Origin: Chrysomallon squamiferum
Lineage: Eukaryota > Mollusca > Gastropoda > Neomphalida > Peltospiridae
DNA: 33,500 nt
NCBI GenBank assembly: GCA_012295275.1
Contig: CM022671.1
Location: 34,953,183 to 34,986,682 of the forward strand
Reading direction: 5' to 3'
The notes under the pieces were generated by a model. It saw only the letters and a list, made by a program, of their open reading frames with translations. It was not told the origin of the DNA and did not search any database. This document shows, piece by piece, positions 24,313 to 31,671 of the stretch (position 1 is the stretch's first letter; each line of letters begins with the position of its first letter). Made by a program: the position numbers and the translations under genes.

Positions 24313-26723
24313 CTTTTTATTGACTCTTACATTAACTTAAATAAAATATAAAATATATTTATAATAATTATGTGAAAAATTCAGAATTTGGCTTTATCAG
24401 TGAAATGGTGCAGCTTAACAATTTTGCTATGTATATTATATTTTCAATAAAGGGTCTAGATGACAGCAACAATTATCACTAACACAGATGTGTACGTATT
24501 AAAATATGTGACCCTCAGGGCAATCATGTGTCAATGTAAACAACTGAATTGTTTACTTTGTGTGCCGATGTAAAGATATGACTGATTATTCTTTACAGAC
24601 AACAAAATACATATTAATTCACATACACCAGAATATTCACACATCCATATATGTTTGCACATCCTGTGTATATTTACATGCATATGCACATACACACAAA
24701 GAACACACTAATGCATGCACACATATAAAACACACAAACAATCACTAACATAAACTATTCATTACTATGTCAAATTTGTTTTTTAATTTTTTTTACTTTT
24801 ATTTATTTATTTATTTAAGTATTTATTTATTAACTGTTATATTTTTTTTTTTTTTTTTTTTACATGCATCAAGGTTTTCTTTGTTAATATATATTTTCTC
24901 TCATACTGTACCAAAAATATTGCAATTTAAATAGAAAAAAATATATGAATGAATATGTTAAGTGACTCTCCAGTAAAAACTTTATCTCAGCTTTCAGTGA
25001 ATAAGTTAAGTATATCATTATATGAATGAATGAATGAATGATCAGTATTAAAATGAAAATTTTAAAATTAAGTTAAAACAGGACTGTAAGGTAAGAAAAA
25101 GGTATATCAGACTTTTTAATGATCAGTAATTAATCACTGGCTTCAGAACTTCAATAAACAAATCCATCAGCCTGGATATGAGAGATCAAATTAAAATGTA
25201 AAAACCTCACAGCTTTAGGCACTGTAACATGGATTCTACACACCTGTGATTTCTTTTGTGACAGAGATTTTAAAGCCTCTTCTAAATCAAACAAACTCTG
25301 TTGATTCAAAACCTCTTGATCCTTTATCGACATCTCACCCATAGTGGCAGATCTTCTGCCATGTTTTTGAGATCGTACTTTAGATTTTGACTTGGAACCA
25401 CTGCTTGTCTGACTGATACTCTTGTAACTTCCCTTCCTGACTTGACTAGAATGTACACTGTGTCTGCCTTCTGCACCTGTTACACTTCCACCTTTGTCCA
25501 TACTGGTCTGTTTTACCAGTCTTTCTGAATCATGTCGTCTTACCCTTTTCTTCATGTCCACTTGATCTGTTTTCTCCTCAAACACAACATCACTGTCATT
25601 CAGTCTGACTTTCAGTCTAGTTTTCTGTTTAACTTTATCATTTTCCTGAGATAACGTAGGAGATGATGTGCCATTACCAATGTGGCTGCTTCTTCTTCTC
25701 TGGGTCTTAGAGACACTGATACCATCAGAGACATCTGAAGCAATGCTGCTGTGACTGTCAGCTCCTGTGATAGGAGAATGTCTCCTGTGAGTCCTGGAAT
25801 CAACCTCAGTGTAGCTGTTGCAGCGAGACACCTGTCTGTCTGAACTACCAGAACTCACATTACTGTGACTGTTACTTCGGTTAACACCAAAACTCCTCCT
25901 CTTCATGGCAGCATCGTTTCCTCCATGTTTGTTCATCATCATTTCATCATTGACGCTGTGCAAGCTGCGTCTGAACTTTGTCGAGTGTCTTCGGTGTAGA
26001 CAGATCACAGCTGTTTCTGTGTGATGATGAGCGAGATTTCCCCGAGCGTGATATGTCAGAGTCGAGACTTCCAGCTCTCTGTGACTTTTTAATTCGCTGG
26101 GGAGGGGCGTAAGGATGAGTCACCTCAAAATGTATAACTCTGTGACGAGAACAGTATTCACAACCGAGTTTCCTGTCTGATGCAGGACCAGCTTGCTGCT
26201 GGGTTTCTTCAGTAAATGTATAAGCTTTTGGAGATTTCGGTGATTTGGGAGACATAACTTGCTTTTTATCAGCATCAGTCTTTTCAGAGATCATATATTC
26301 ATGACCATTTCCACAGACCCTGTTTGATGATATCCTTGAATCTTCTTCTGCAGTGTTTAAGTTTTCAGAATTAACTATATCACCACAGTTTTCTTCAACA
26401 GTCATTGAAAAATTTATTGTTCTTTTTTCAGATTCTGGTTCACCATTTGGATGGTGTTTTCCATTGCTGAAAGGAACATCCATGTCAGCTATTTGCACAT
26501 TTTTCTCCATGCTCTGTTTAGCTAACTGAAGATCTTCCAGACGTGGAGGGCCTGTTCTTTTCACTGCTCTGTCACTTCTTCTCCTCCTTGAGTATGAGAC
26601 ATCACTACCAGATGAAGAAGAAAAACTCGAAGACTTCTGAATTCCCAAAGGATCAGCAGCATGGTCAAAGAGGACCTCCCCTTTGCCAGTCAGTTCACAA
26701 AATTCTACTGTATTACCTGCCAT
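12141..26723 (-). CDS. Myo18: Unconventional myosin XVIII, 18 coding exons, 3' part outside the window
   Basis: Class XVIII myosins are actin-binding proteins with a degenerate ATPase that act as scaffolds on actomyosin bundles and Golgi or muscle structures; this role is known for the family, not shown here. The joined exons read in one frame for about 1307 residues once two single-base anomalies are allowed for. After the N-terminal extension come a VWLIHKGGF segment (N-terminal motor subdomain), a P-loop of the form GRSGVGKT near residue 659, a switch-I-like NTNASHF near 710, and a switch [10 protein letters not shown] near 945. This last motif replaces DIxGFE of conventional myosins and is diagnostic of class [15 protein letters not shown] and the [17 protein letters not shown] helix follow. 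Converter end, IQ motif and coiled coil are missing, so the gene continues past the left edge. Exons are clearly GC-richer than the introns. Assigning 18A versus 18B is not meaningful for an invertebrate. Confidence 0.95.
12772..12869 (-). CDS. Myo18: Myo18 coding exon 17
   Basis: 98 nt, phase 1 in and phase 0 out, with a TTTTACAG acceptor and a GTGAGT donor. It encodes [20 protein letters not shown], then [13 protein letters not shown]. This is the converter-entry motif 'GYPDHM-FSEFR-RF-VLAP'. A partial decayed copy of its 5' end lies in the upstream intron. The downstream intron (12207-12771) is purine-rich (GAAA, GAAGA) with no other feature. Confidence 0.95.
12899..12950. repeat. Probable decayed copy of the exon 17 acceptor region
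   Basis: 'aattctgagaaag' of exon 17 (12839-12851) recurs at 12899, and 'agtaattagggaagcta' nearby resembles the exon 17 start 'tgtagtcagggaaccct'. About 17 of 22 bases match in the best block. Confidence 0.5.
13330..13531 (-). CDS. Myo18: Myo18 coding exon 16
   Basis: 202 nt, phase 0 in and phase 1 out, with an ATATTTGTAG acceptor and a GTTGGT donor. It encodes [20 protein letters not shown], a variable basic/Ser insert, then [20 protein letters not shown] and FRQ. 'SHFVHC--P' and 'QLRG--ILDA-RI-RQG' are the conserved C-terminal motor motifs (SH-helix region). The acceptor together with the first exon bases is duplicated in the upstream intron. Confidence 0.96.
13526..13790. repeat. Tandem array seeded by the exon 16 splice acceptor
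   Basis: The block 'agtgtcctacaaatatgtaa' at 13526 spans the exon 16 start and acceptor. It recurs at 13590 (exact), 13633 and 13676 (two changes), with a fifth, older copy at 13762. The fifth copy also carries 'gtcaatcagag', matching exon bases 'gtctatcagag'. Spacings are 64, 43, 43 and about 86 bp. Confidence 0.9.
14420..14603 (-). CDS. Myo18: Myo18 coding exon 15
   Basis: 184 nt, phase 2 in and phase 0 out, with an ATTTTCAG acceptor and a consensus GTAAGT donor. It encodes [20 protein letters not shown], then [20 protein letters not shown] and [14 protein letters not shown]. It corresponds to 'SGSIAGLEGGSQLALRR--SMRKTF' and 'KKKSLCIQMKLQV' of MYO18A. The next intron 15 (13532-14419) contains the acceptor-derived array at its 3' end; the rest is AT-rich. 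Confidence 0.95.
15012..15171 (-). CDS. Myo18: Myo18 coding exon 14
   Basis: 160 nt, phase 1 in and phase 2 out. It encodes [20 protein letters not shown], then [20 protein letters not shown] and a VILQDSKK end. This matches '[21 protein letters not shown]' of MYO18A. The GTTAGT donor at 15006-15011 was chosen over a nearby GTAAAA because only it gives the phase needed by exon 15. The next intron (14604-15011) is AT-rich, with AAAT runs near 14635-14700. Confidence 0.92.
15804..15948 (-). CDS. Myo18: Myo18 coding exon 13
   Basis: 145 nt, phase 0 in and phase 1 out, with a TTATAG acceptor and a GTAAAA donor. It encodes [20 protein letters not shown], then [20 protein letters not shown]. The 'GLLW-LDEEA--PGA-ED---ERLFS' motif is typical of class XVIII. 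The loop after it is shorter than in MYO18A. The following intron (15172-15803) is AT-rich, with a small tandem 'gatttca' repeat near 15458-15478. Confidence 0.93.
16314..16400 (-). CDS. Myo18: Myo18 coding exon 12
   Basis: 87 nt, phase 0 on both sides, with a TCTGTTTCAG acceptor and a GTAACC donor. It encodes [20 protein letters not shown] then LDRSSQQSL. It aligns with the MYO18A 'ENIELAFDDLE----AAVD--SHQSL' loop. The upstream intron (16401-16767) carries a poly-G run near 16521-16531 and a SINE-like fragment. The downstream intron (15949-16313) starts with a short TAA array. Confidence 0.93.
16622..16672 (-). mobile_element. tRNA-like SINE fragment beside poly-A
   Basis: The minus strand reads 'cagtggttcagtggctagga', a typical tRNA A-box region, then 'ccagtcgaac', B-box-like but closer than in a tRNA. 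A 16-bp poly-A/T lies at 16680-16696. Confidence 0.4.
16768..16960 (-). CDS. Myo18: Myo18 coding exon 11: switch II and relay helix
   Basis: 193 nt, phase 2 in and phase 0 out, with an acceptor after GTCACAG and a GTTAGT donor. It encodes [20 protein letters not shown], then [28 protein letters not shown] is the class XVIII version of switch II, in which the usual Ile and Glu of DIxGFE are Thr and Gln. The relay-helix block FE-LC-NY-QERLQ-F-- is fully conserved. This is the most diagnostic exon for the class assignment. Confidence 0.97.
17262..17309. repeat. (TAA)n microsatellite in intron 10
   Basis: About 16 TAA units ending in 'tgatgatgg'. Confidence 0.94.
17373..17501 (-). CDS. Myo18: Myo18 coding exon 10
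   Basis: 129 nt, phase 2 on both sides, with a TTTCTCAG acceptor and a consensus GTAAGT donor. It encodes [20 protein letters not shown] then [22 protein letters not shown], equivalent to the 'ECLEGMA-GLYSELF--LVSLVNR' helix of MYO18A. The next intron (16961-17372) holds a TAA array at about 17262-17309. Confidence 0.95.
17856..17997 (-). CDS. Myo18: Myo18 coding exon 9
   Basis: 142 nt, phase 1 in and phase 2 out, with a TTGTCCAG acceptor and a strong GTGAGT donor. It encodes [20 protein letters not shown], then [21 protein letters not shown] and a TRSTSM end. This matches the 'A-KAA-LLG-S-EEL--AIF' stretch of MYO18A. The downstream intron (17502-17855) is AT-rich with no further feature. 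Confidence 0.94.
18568..18712 (-). CDS. Myo18: Myo18 coding exon 8
   Basis: 145 nt, phase 0 in and phase 1 out, from a TATTACAG-type acceptor to a GTTTAC donor. It encodes [20 protein letters not shown] followed by [21 protein letters not shown]. The '[14 protein letters not shown]' helix is well conserved in all class XVIII myosins. The following intron (17998-18567) is AT-rich with nothing else recognised. Confidence 0.95.
19120..19180 (-). CDS. Myo18: Myo18 coding exon 7
   Basis: A short 61-nt exon (phase 2 in, phase 0 out) with a TTCCAATCTAG acceptor and a GTAAAC donor. It encodes [20 protein letters not shown] after the Arg codon split with exon 6. The call rests on the exact phase fit and the weak match to the MYO18 'ELHLNHL' loop, so it is slightly less certain than its neighbours. 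The next intron (18713-19119) holds a short TG repeat and G-rich 'tgggt' direct repeats near 18900-19020. Confidence 0.85.
19350..19492. repeat. AATG / AAAT compound repeat in intron 6
   Basis: Five AATG units at about 19365-19386, AT-rich spacer, then a TAAA array to 19492. The flanking 'aataaataatgtagcaata' occurs on both sides (19338-19357 and 19484-19503), so the whole block sits inside a direct repeat. Confidence 0.85.
19633..19733 (-). CDS. Myo18: Myo18 coding exon 6: upper 50 kDa subdomain
   Basis: 101 nt, phase 0 in and phase 2 out. The acceptor is TTTCATCAG and the donor GTAAAC. It encodes [20 protein letters not shown], then [14 protein letters not shown]. This corresponds to 'LLEK-RV-R-P--E--F-VFY-LLAG-D--LR' in class XVIII motors. 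The next intron (19181-19632) carries a TAAA array at 19443-19492, AATG repeats and a short TAA array. Confidence 0.93.
19836..19940. repeat. AATG and AAAT simple repeats in intron 5
   Basis: About six AATG units at 19853-19878, followed by degenerate AAAT/AAAAT sequence. Confidence 0.85.
20179..20395. repeat. Diverged duplication, 157-bp period, in intron 5
   Basis: 'acatgatgtcaggaaaatta' with 'tggtttctgttaagttagct' at 20179 recurs at 20336 with a few changes ('acatgatgacaggaaagtta', 'tggtttctgtcaggctac'). The second copy ends about 20 bp from the exon 5 donor. Confidence 0.8.
20414..20556 (-). CDS. Myo18: Myo18 coding exon 5: switch I region
   Basis: 143 nt, phase 1 in and phase 0 out, from a TTTGTAG acceptor to a GTTTGT donor. 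It encodes [20 protein letters not shown], then [10 protein letters not shown] and [24 protein letters not shown] stands where conventional myosins have the switch I NNNSSRFG, a divergence shared with vertebrate MYO18A (inference from family knowledge). The following intron 5 (19734-20413) holds AAAT and AATG runs and a 157-bp-period duplication at 20179-20395. Confidence 0.94.
20577..21066. repeat. ~490-bp TAA array in intron 4
   Basis: Nearly continuous TAA with TAG, TTG and AAC variants. Two long blocks sharing 'aaagaaatgataat' and 'ataggaataataat' (20835-20867 and 21035-21066) show segmental duplication inside the array. All open frames here are poly-Asn, poly-Ile or poly-Leu artefacts. 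Confidence 0.93.
21508..21717 (-). CDS. Myo18: Myo18 coding exon 4: P-loop exon carrying a one-base deletion
   Basis: From a TTTTGACAG acceptor to a GTAAACA donor, phase 0 in and phase 1 out. It encodes [20 protein letters not shown], the DQSII strand and the P-loop. The frame breaks inside the P-loop: GRSGV is read in one frame and [18 protein letters not shown] in the next. The junction is the five bases at 21584-21588. One extra base there would restore a normal GxxxxGKT and make the exon 211 nt, which fits the phase of both neighbours. The following intron (20557-21507) is dominated by a TAA array. Confidence 0.92.
21711..22145. repeat. Tandem array seeded by the exon 4 splice acceptor
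   Basis: The motif 'acctgtcaaaatataatttt' begins at the exon 4 boundary (21716). It recurs at 21795 (20 of 20 bases) and, more diverged, at 21880, 21965 and 22046, with a remnant near 22126. Spacings are 79, 85, 85 and 81 bp. Each unit also shares 'ttagaag...tttataacaatgtgac'. Confidence 0.88.
22267..22443 (-). CDS. Myo18: Myo18 coding exon 3: motor domain upstream of the P-loop
   Basis: Fifty-nine codons, phase 0 on both sides, from a TTCTAG acceptor to a GTGATT donor. It encodes [20 protein letters not shown] and then [22 protein letters not shown], the strongly conserved 'DLASL-NE-S-LHT-RQRY' block of class XVIII motors. The following intron (21718-22266) contains the acceptor-anchored tandem array described separately. 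Confidence 0.95.
22967..23164 (-). CDS. Myo18: Myo18 coding exon 2: start of the motor (N-terminal subdomain)
   Basis: Sixty-six codons, phase 0 on both sides, bounded by a CTTACAG acceptor and a GTAATT donor. It encodes [18 protein letters not shown], then VWLIHKGGF, then an acidic [12 protein letters not shown] end. This matches the SH3-like N-terminal motor subdomain that follows the extension in MYO18A and MYO18B. The upstream intron 1 (23165-25243, 2079 nt) holds no recognisable exon. It contains a TTTA array at 24261-24315, CA/TA-rich sequence near 24600-24760, an AATG run near 25022-25040 and a poly-T at about 24843-24862. The following intron (22444-22966) is plain AT-rich sequence. 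Confidence 0.93.
24261..24315. repeat. (TTTA)n microsatellite in intron 1
   Basis: About 13 tetranucleotide units. Confidence 0.95.
25244..26723 (-). CDS. Myo18: Myo18 coding exon 1: Ser/Arg-rich N-terminal extension, with a frame break
   Basis: This large exon encodes about 493 residues starting at an ATG in a good context (A at -3, G at +4), with an in-frame TAG six bases upstream. It begins [20 protein letters not shown] and is rich in Ser, Arg and Lys. Features include a poly-Ser stretch, an RRRR cluster, an SPKSPKSPK proline-directed repeat and many basophilic RRxS-type sites. It ends [14 protein letters not shown] before a GTGTGT donor in phase 0. No PDZ domain is recognisable, unlike the long MYO18A isoform. 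The first 258 codons run into a stop at 25947, while the next frame is open from about 26122 to past the donor. A net +1 base lies between about 26020 and 25960. Removing one base gives 1479 nt, exactly in phase with exon 2. Confidence 0.9.
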
Positions 26724-26726
26724 TAT

Positions 26727-26862
26727 CTACACTCACGTACAGTTTTTAATTCCCTCTAATGGTCTCTTTGTGTGAGGCAAAGTTTTTGTTAAGTAAGTTA
26801 AGCCACACAAAACACATCTATTAATGGCTTTTTGATTCAGTTAAGATTTGTCGAGGCTTACC
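26727..26862 (-). other. Possible 5' UTR intron of Myo18
   Basis: On the minus strand a consensus donor 'TGTGGTAAGC' lies at 26861 and an AG ('TGTAG') lies 3 bases before the start codon's ATA context. This would make a 135-nt intron. The acceptor lacks a pyrimidine tract, so this is weak. Confidence 0.2.
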
Positions 26863-27003
26863 ACACAGAACAATGCTGTAACTGAGAAAAAACACAGAAT
26901 GAACGACTCGCCTAACTATAAACCTTTCATGATGATTAATTATGTCAGTTCAGTGTACTCTGTTCATTTGCAGGTCATGTGTTACAGCATTTAAAAACAC
27001 ATG

Positions 27004-27011
27004 TGACGTCA
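27004..27011. promoter_or_regulatory. Perfect CRE octamer (CREB/ATF site)
   Basis: TGACGTCA, a palindromic cAMP-response element, 281 bp upstream of the Myo18 start codon. A TTTATAG TATA-like site (26916-26922) and a TCATTC initiator match (26897-26902) lie between it and the gene, but their spacing is only about 20 bp. A promoter role is inferred from position. Confidence 0.4.
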
Positions 27012-27092
27012 GTTCTGTTTCAGTTAGGTGCATCATTAATCCACAAAACACTCGACATCAACAAAATAAAATTGAGATTTGTTTTGCAAGGT

Positions 27093-27415
27093 GATTAAAT
27101 TTGTTCAAAAAAAGTTACCTAATTTTAACTAATTATCATTAATTCCTGCCAAGAAAAACACAAAAATTAAACCAGCAGGACAATACTAATTCTTTTTTTT
27201 CCTTCTTTTTTTTTTGTTCTTTTTTTTAAGCTACAGTGAAACATTTAGTACAAAATAACCAAAGTCTTAATCAAACTTGTACAAAGAAGTTAGCCAGTTT
27301 TAACCAATTACATCTTAATTCCTGTCAAGAAAAACACAAAAATTAAACCAGCAGGATAACGCTAATTCTTTTTTAAGCTTCAGTGAAACATCTACTACAA
27401 AGGGACGGAGGTCTT
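27093..27415. repeat. Diverged tandem duplication, ~176-bp period, 5' flank
   Basis: Two adjacent copies (27093-27268 and 27269-27415) share 'aagaaaaacacaaaaattaa' and 'accagcagga' exactly, along with the 'agtgaaacat' and 'gtctt' ends. The first copy has an extra T-rich insert. Confidence 0.9.
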
Positions 27416-28159
27416 GGTAAGAAAGGTGTGTGTGTGTAAGGTTATGTCACTTCTTCTGTTTGACACTGTGTGAAGCTCACCCACTGGAACAAGGTTACAG
27501 CTATCCTGTGTTTTGTTCCACACACTGCATTCACTAACACAGTTCGTAAATCCACATGACACAACAGGCTGTCATACCTGTCTTTTTTAAACAAACTTGT
27601 CACCATCTGGCATGAAAAGAAAAAAAAATCTGAAATACTTCTTTACCGTGACAGTGATCAGGGTTAATAGTAATTTACACAAATAAGAAATCTCTATAAA
27701 TATCTTTTACAAAAATTTACAGTAACTGATACCTTCAGAATTAAAAAAATATAAAGTTTCCAAAGTGAAAGGTTTACCAACAAAATGACTGCATGATCAC
27801 AAGAAGACAATTCCAGTCAAATTTATATTTTTTTATAACATGAATATTCCATTATGAATAACAATCCAGAATGTGACACAGAAATATAATTCCAGTATTT
27901 GAACAACAGTTTCCACAGATTCCACTGTTCACTAGACAGAATATACAAATCACCTGAAAGCGTAGCAAATTTATAACCTTTGTCAGAAACACATTTTTCC
28001 TTTTCTTATGAAACTAACACATACACAGATACCCAGCAGCGATACTGTGAAGTTTTTGGAAAGAAGAAGGGAAAAGCAGTTGTTTACGACAGATGTCAAT
28101 TGTTGTACCTGTGGATGACAAAGTAAAAAAACTAAAAAAAAAAAAAAAAAAAAAAAACT
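27416..28159. other. 5' flank without recognised feature
   Basis: Mixed-composition sequence with a short TG run near 27428-27437 and a poly-A at 28134-28157. No exon could be supported on either strand. Confidence 0.5.
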
Positions 28160-28560
28160 GCTGTACTGAGTGGGCCTGGTGGAATGTTATCCTGTAATCA
28201 GATCAGGCCTGTGTTGGCTGAGATAAAGTCTCCACAACTACACCATGTTAATCTCGCCTAGCACAGTGTTTGATACACTGCCACGCTTAATAAATAAATG
28301 TGTGTGTGTCACACACTTCACCTTCAATTCAAGACAGTAAACTGGAAGTGCTGATGGACAGGTGTGGGGATGGAAGTTCAGGCCAGTTAAGCCAAAGTGC
28401 TGGTAGACGAAGGTGGTTGTGTGTGTGTATGTGTCTGGGGGTTGGGACACATAAGATAACTCCAGTGTCGTTGAACAAGTGGGGGAGAATGCCAGGCTGT
28501 CAGTGGCTCTATCCCGACATGGATTTGCAACAAGCCGAAGGTACACAGAATTAATCCCAG
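28160..28560. other. GC-richer island, possible upstream exon, promoter or transposon piece
   Basis: About 400 bp that is clearly GC-richer than its surroundings, with overlapping open frames on both strands (28238-28656) but no recognisable domain. It could be a 5' non-coding exon or promoter of Myo18, or part of a mobile element; the sequence alone does not decide. Confidence 0.4.
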
Positions 28561-29600
28561 GACAAGTTCAGAAGATGAAAAAAAATTGTTTGCAAGAAAC
28601 GTGTTAGCAAATATGACTGGGGCTGTCCTGGCCAAAAGTGTTAAAAAAAACATCAACGGTGAACAAGTTGGCCTAATTTCTACATGCTTGTCAGTTCCTG
28701 CACTTTTTGTTTAACAGACAGATAAGGTATATTTATTATTCCATGCTGTAAAAAATTTAATATCCTCAAGTGTACTGTTTTATGAACAATTCTGTGCATG
28801 TTCCATATGAAGCGTTTCAAAAGTATAATTTGAATAAAATTATTTTACTCTACATTGACATGAATAAAAAAAGTTTAAAATAAAAATTCTGAAAGATATA
28901 TTACATATATATTGGTTGATATCATTATCTCATATGAAGTTATACCAGTTTCTCTAACTGCAGTATTTAAACACACAAACAACATTATACATATTTTCTT
29001 AGTTATTTTATTTAATACAGCAATTCAACATAAAAAAAACTAAAAAATCATGAGCCTGGATGTTATTAGATAGTCACATTTAACAAAAGAAAAAGATATT
29101 CATTAAATAATAATAAAGAAAGGACGCCATTGTACTTATAGCCTGTAGTCAGAAATTAATTATTATCACAAAATAATTAAATACAAAATAAAAACAACAG
29201 CCTTAAAACTGACTATAATCAACAATCCACAATTAACATAAGGAAAAAAACTAGACAAAAAAATCAAATGTAAGTATCCATGGCCCTGTACAAAGTCTAA
29301 CAAAATAGATATTGTTTTCATGTTTTGTCCTTGTAATATATAAAACTGTCAGTCTGTATATAACCACAGTTTTCAAAATCCATAATTCATAAAAAAAAAA
29401 AGTTTTACCAACAACTGACACCATGACAAACACAGTTATACATATTCCTCTAGCAAAATGAGCAGTTCAAAACAAAATGTGATTGAAATGATAAACAAAA
29501 AAAAGTTTTAAAAATAAAACACCACCACCAACAACAAAAAAAAACTAAAATAAAGAATATTTTTAACAGTAGTGTTGTTAATCACAGGTTAGCCAGTTCA
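28561..29600. other. AT-rich intergenic sequence
   Basis: Nothing recognisable apart from short A-rich runs. Confidence 0.5.
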
Positions 29601-29957
29601 GATATTGGTTGAAATCACTGGCAGGTAATGATACAGGTAAAAACAACAGGTAGACTATATAATACTGTTGATCTGGCAGTGAGACTGTCTAGACACAAAA
29701 TAAACAAAAGTCTCAGTGGCAGGTAATAATTAAAGGTAACTTAATGAGGTAAAATCATCAGGTAGGCTCAATCTATTGTCTGTTTACTCACAGAGACAGC
29801 TGGAGGTAAATGTAAACTTTAATCATCACAAAATAATTATAATACATGATTGAAACAACAGATGCACTCAACATGTAGAAATAATATTACAGTCAATTAA
29901 CACAAGACAAACAAATAACTAATTTTTAAAATCACAGTTATTAACAATAAGTCATTA

Positions 29958-30010
<53 letters not shown>

Positions 30011-30420
30011 TCTACACAGATAATAACACAAATTATGACCAACATCCAACTAAAAATGAGTTTGATATATTATATAAACAAAAGTCAGGTAATAATTACA
30101 GGTAACTGACAAGACAGTACTAGACATAATTATCAATTAATTAATAAATCCAGAAAAATATCAAACACATGTACACTCAATGCTCTTTTCACTTTCCCCA
30201 CATTAAAATAACACTACAGGCAAGCAGAACACATCCAGACAGAAATGAGTAAACAGTGGTATGAATAAATGACAGGTAACACTGACAGGCAGACTCCACT
30301 CATCTGAACAGAAATGAGTAGATGAGACGACAATCAATGTGAATGAAAATCTGTAAGAGTTACATGTGTTAATGATAGGAAGACACAATGTATCTGTCTA
30401 GAAATGGATGCATATCATGA
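29600..30420. repeat. Old degenerate repeat region rich in CAGGTA
   Basis: Related segments such as 'ggcaggtaatgatacaggta', 'ggcaggtaataattaaaggt' and 'gtcaggtaataattacaggt' recur at about 29621, 29719 and 30084. 'acagaaatgagta' recurs at 30239 and 30308. Units are irregular in length. Confidence 0.6.
29963..30008. repeat. (GA)n microsatellite
   Basis: About 23 GA units. Confidence 0.96.
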
Positions 30421-30639
30421 ATAGTTTGTAACAGTGCTTGTTTCTGTGTTACCTGGTCTCTGATTGACTGCTACATGTAACAGACTGGGAAACAGACAGT
30501 GTCAAAATGAGAAAGACAATGCCAGAACAATTAATTACTGTTTCCTTTAACTACTTTTTATTCTCCCAATCCCAAACAAGGAAATGTCTTAAAATACTGG
30601 TTTTAAAATTGCTTTGTGGCATTTTTGTCTATTTAAAAT

Positions 30640-31010
30640 TATTTTAAAATATTCTTTTAGTATTATTGAACATTTTTAACCTTTCCAGATATTTATAAAT
30701 ATTCATTAAATGTTATTTAACATTTTTGTCTTTTTCTTACATTAAAGAATATCTTTTTAATATTGTAGATATTTACAGACATCTCAGATATTTATGAATG
30801 TTTTTTTTTAGTACTGTTTTTACATTTTTAATATTTTTAAATTTTTATATCACTATTTTAATATGTGCCGGATATTTTTACTTTTTTATTATTAAATTTT
30901 TTCTTTCGTTTTATTATTATTTATTTTTTTCTGTTTTATTTATTTATTTATTTATTTATTTATTTTTTTGTTGTTGTTGTTTTTATCTTTTCCATATATA
31001 TAAAATATAA
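30640..31010. other. T-rich tract with weak duplicate and TTTA array
   Basis: 'ccagatatttataaatattc' near 30685 is echoed by 'tcagatatttatgaatgt' near 30785. A TTTA array lies at about 30938-30966. Confidence 0.6.
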
Positions 31011-31616
31011 TTTTTTTAATGTTTTTGGACATGCATATTTATAAAAGTATGTTTTCTGCTACTATATTCACTTATAAAATAAAGAAAAAATAAACAACTA
31101 TATTATAGTGAAAATGACTCAGCCAAGTACATTACAATGTGTTGGAAATTAACTGACAAAAGTCTGACATCTTACAAACATAAAACTTCAACTGATGACA
31201 AATACCATGACAAGCATGTCTAATATAATAAATAAAATACAAACAAAATAATTTAAAAAAAAAAGAAAAAAAAGAATACAAAGAAGTGCATTCACAGAAT
31301 TGAGAAAAAAATTCAACATGCAAACATGAACAGACTTAATGATTTGCTAACCACTCATTCATTTACAAAACAAACTGGAGACAAGGATATATGATATTTG
31401 TAATATACTATAATATACACACACACACATTTTTTAAAGGTTTTTTTTATATAAGCACTCTCCTAAGTGCATGATATCATTTACCACAGACTTTAATACA
31501 TTTGTAATGTTTGAGACAGTAAAGTTATACTGTGTCCTAAAAAAAACATTCTTTAAACAATCTATTTTATACTCTTATAATGTTATATCATGAATACAAA
31601 CATGCACAGATCATGT

Positions 31617-31671
31617 ATCTCTCTCTCCTTTTCTCTCCCTCATTCTCTTTCTCTCACTCATTTTCTCTCTT
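31617..31671. repeat. CT-rich simple repeat
   Basis: Polypyrimidine 'ctctctccttttctctccct' and similar. Confidence 0.85.

Noticed and set aside
26040-26720. Search for a PDZ domain in the Myo18 N-terminus
   Set aside because: No GLGF-type loop or PDZ-like strand pattern could be recognised.
28238-28656. Three overlapping open frames of 84-102 codons on both strands
   Set aside because: No domain seen, and overlapping frames in a GC-richer patch are expected to be open by chance; kept only as an unassigned island.
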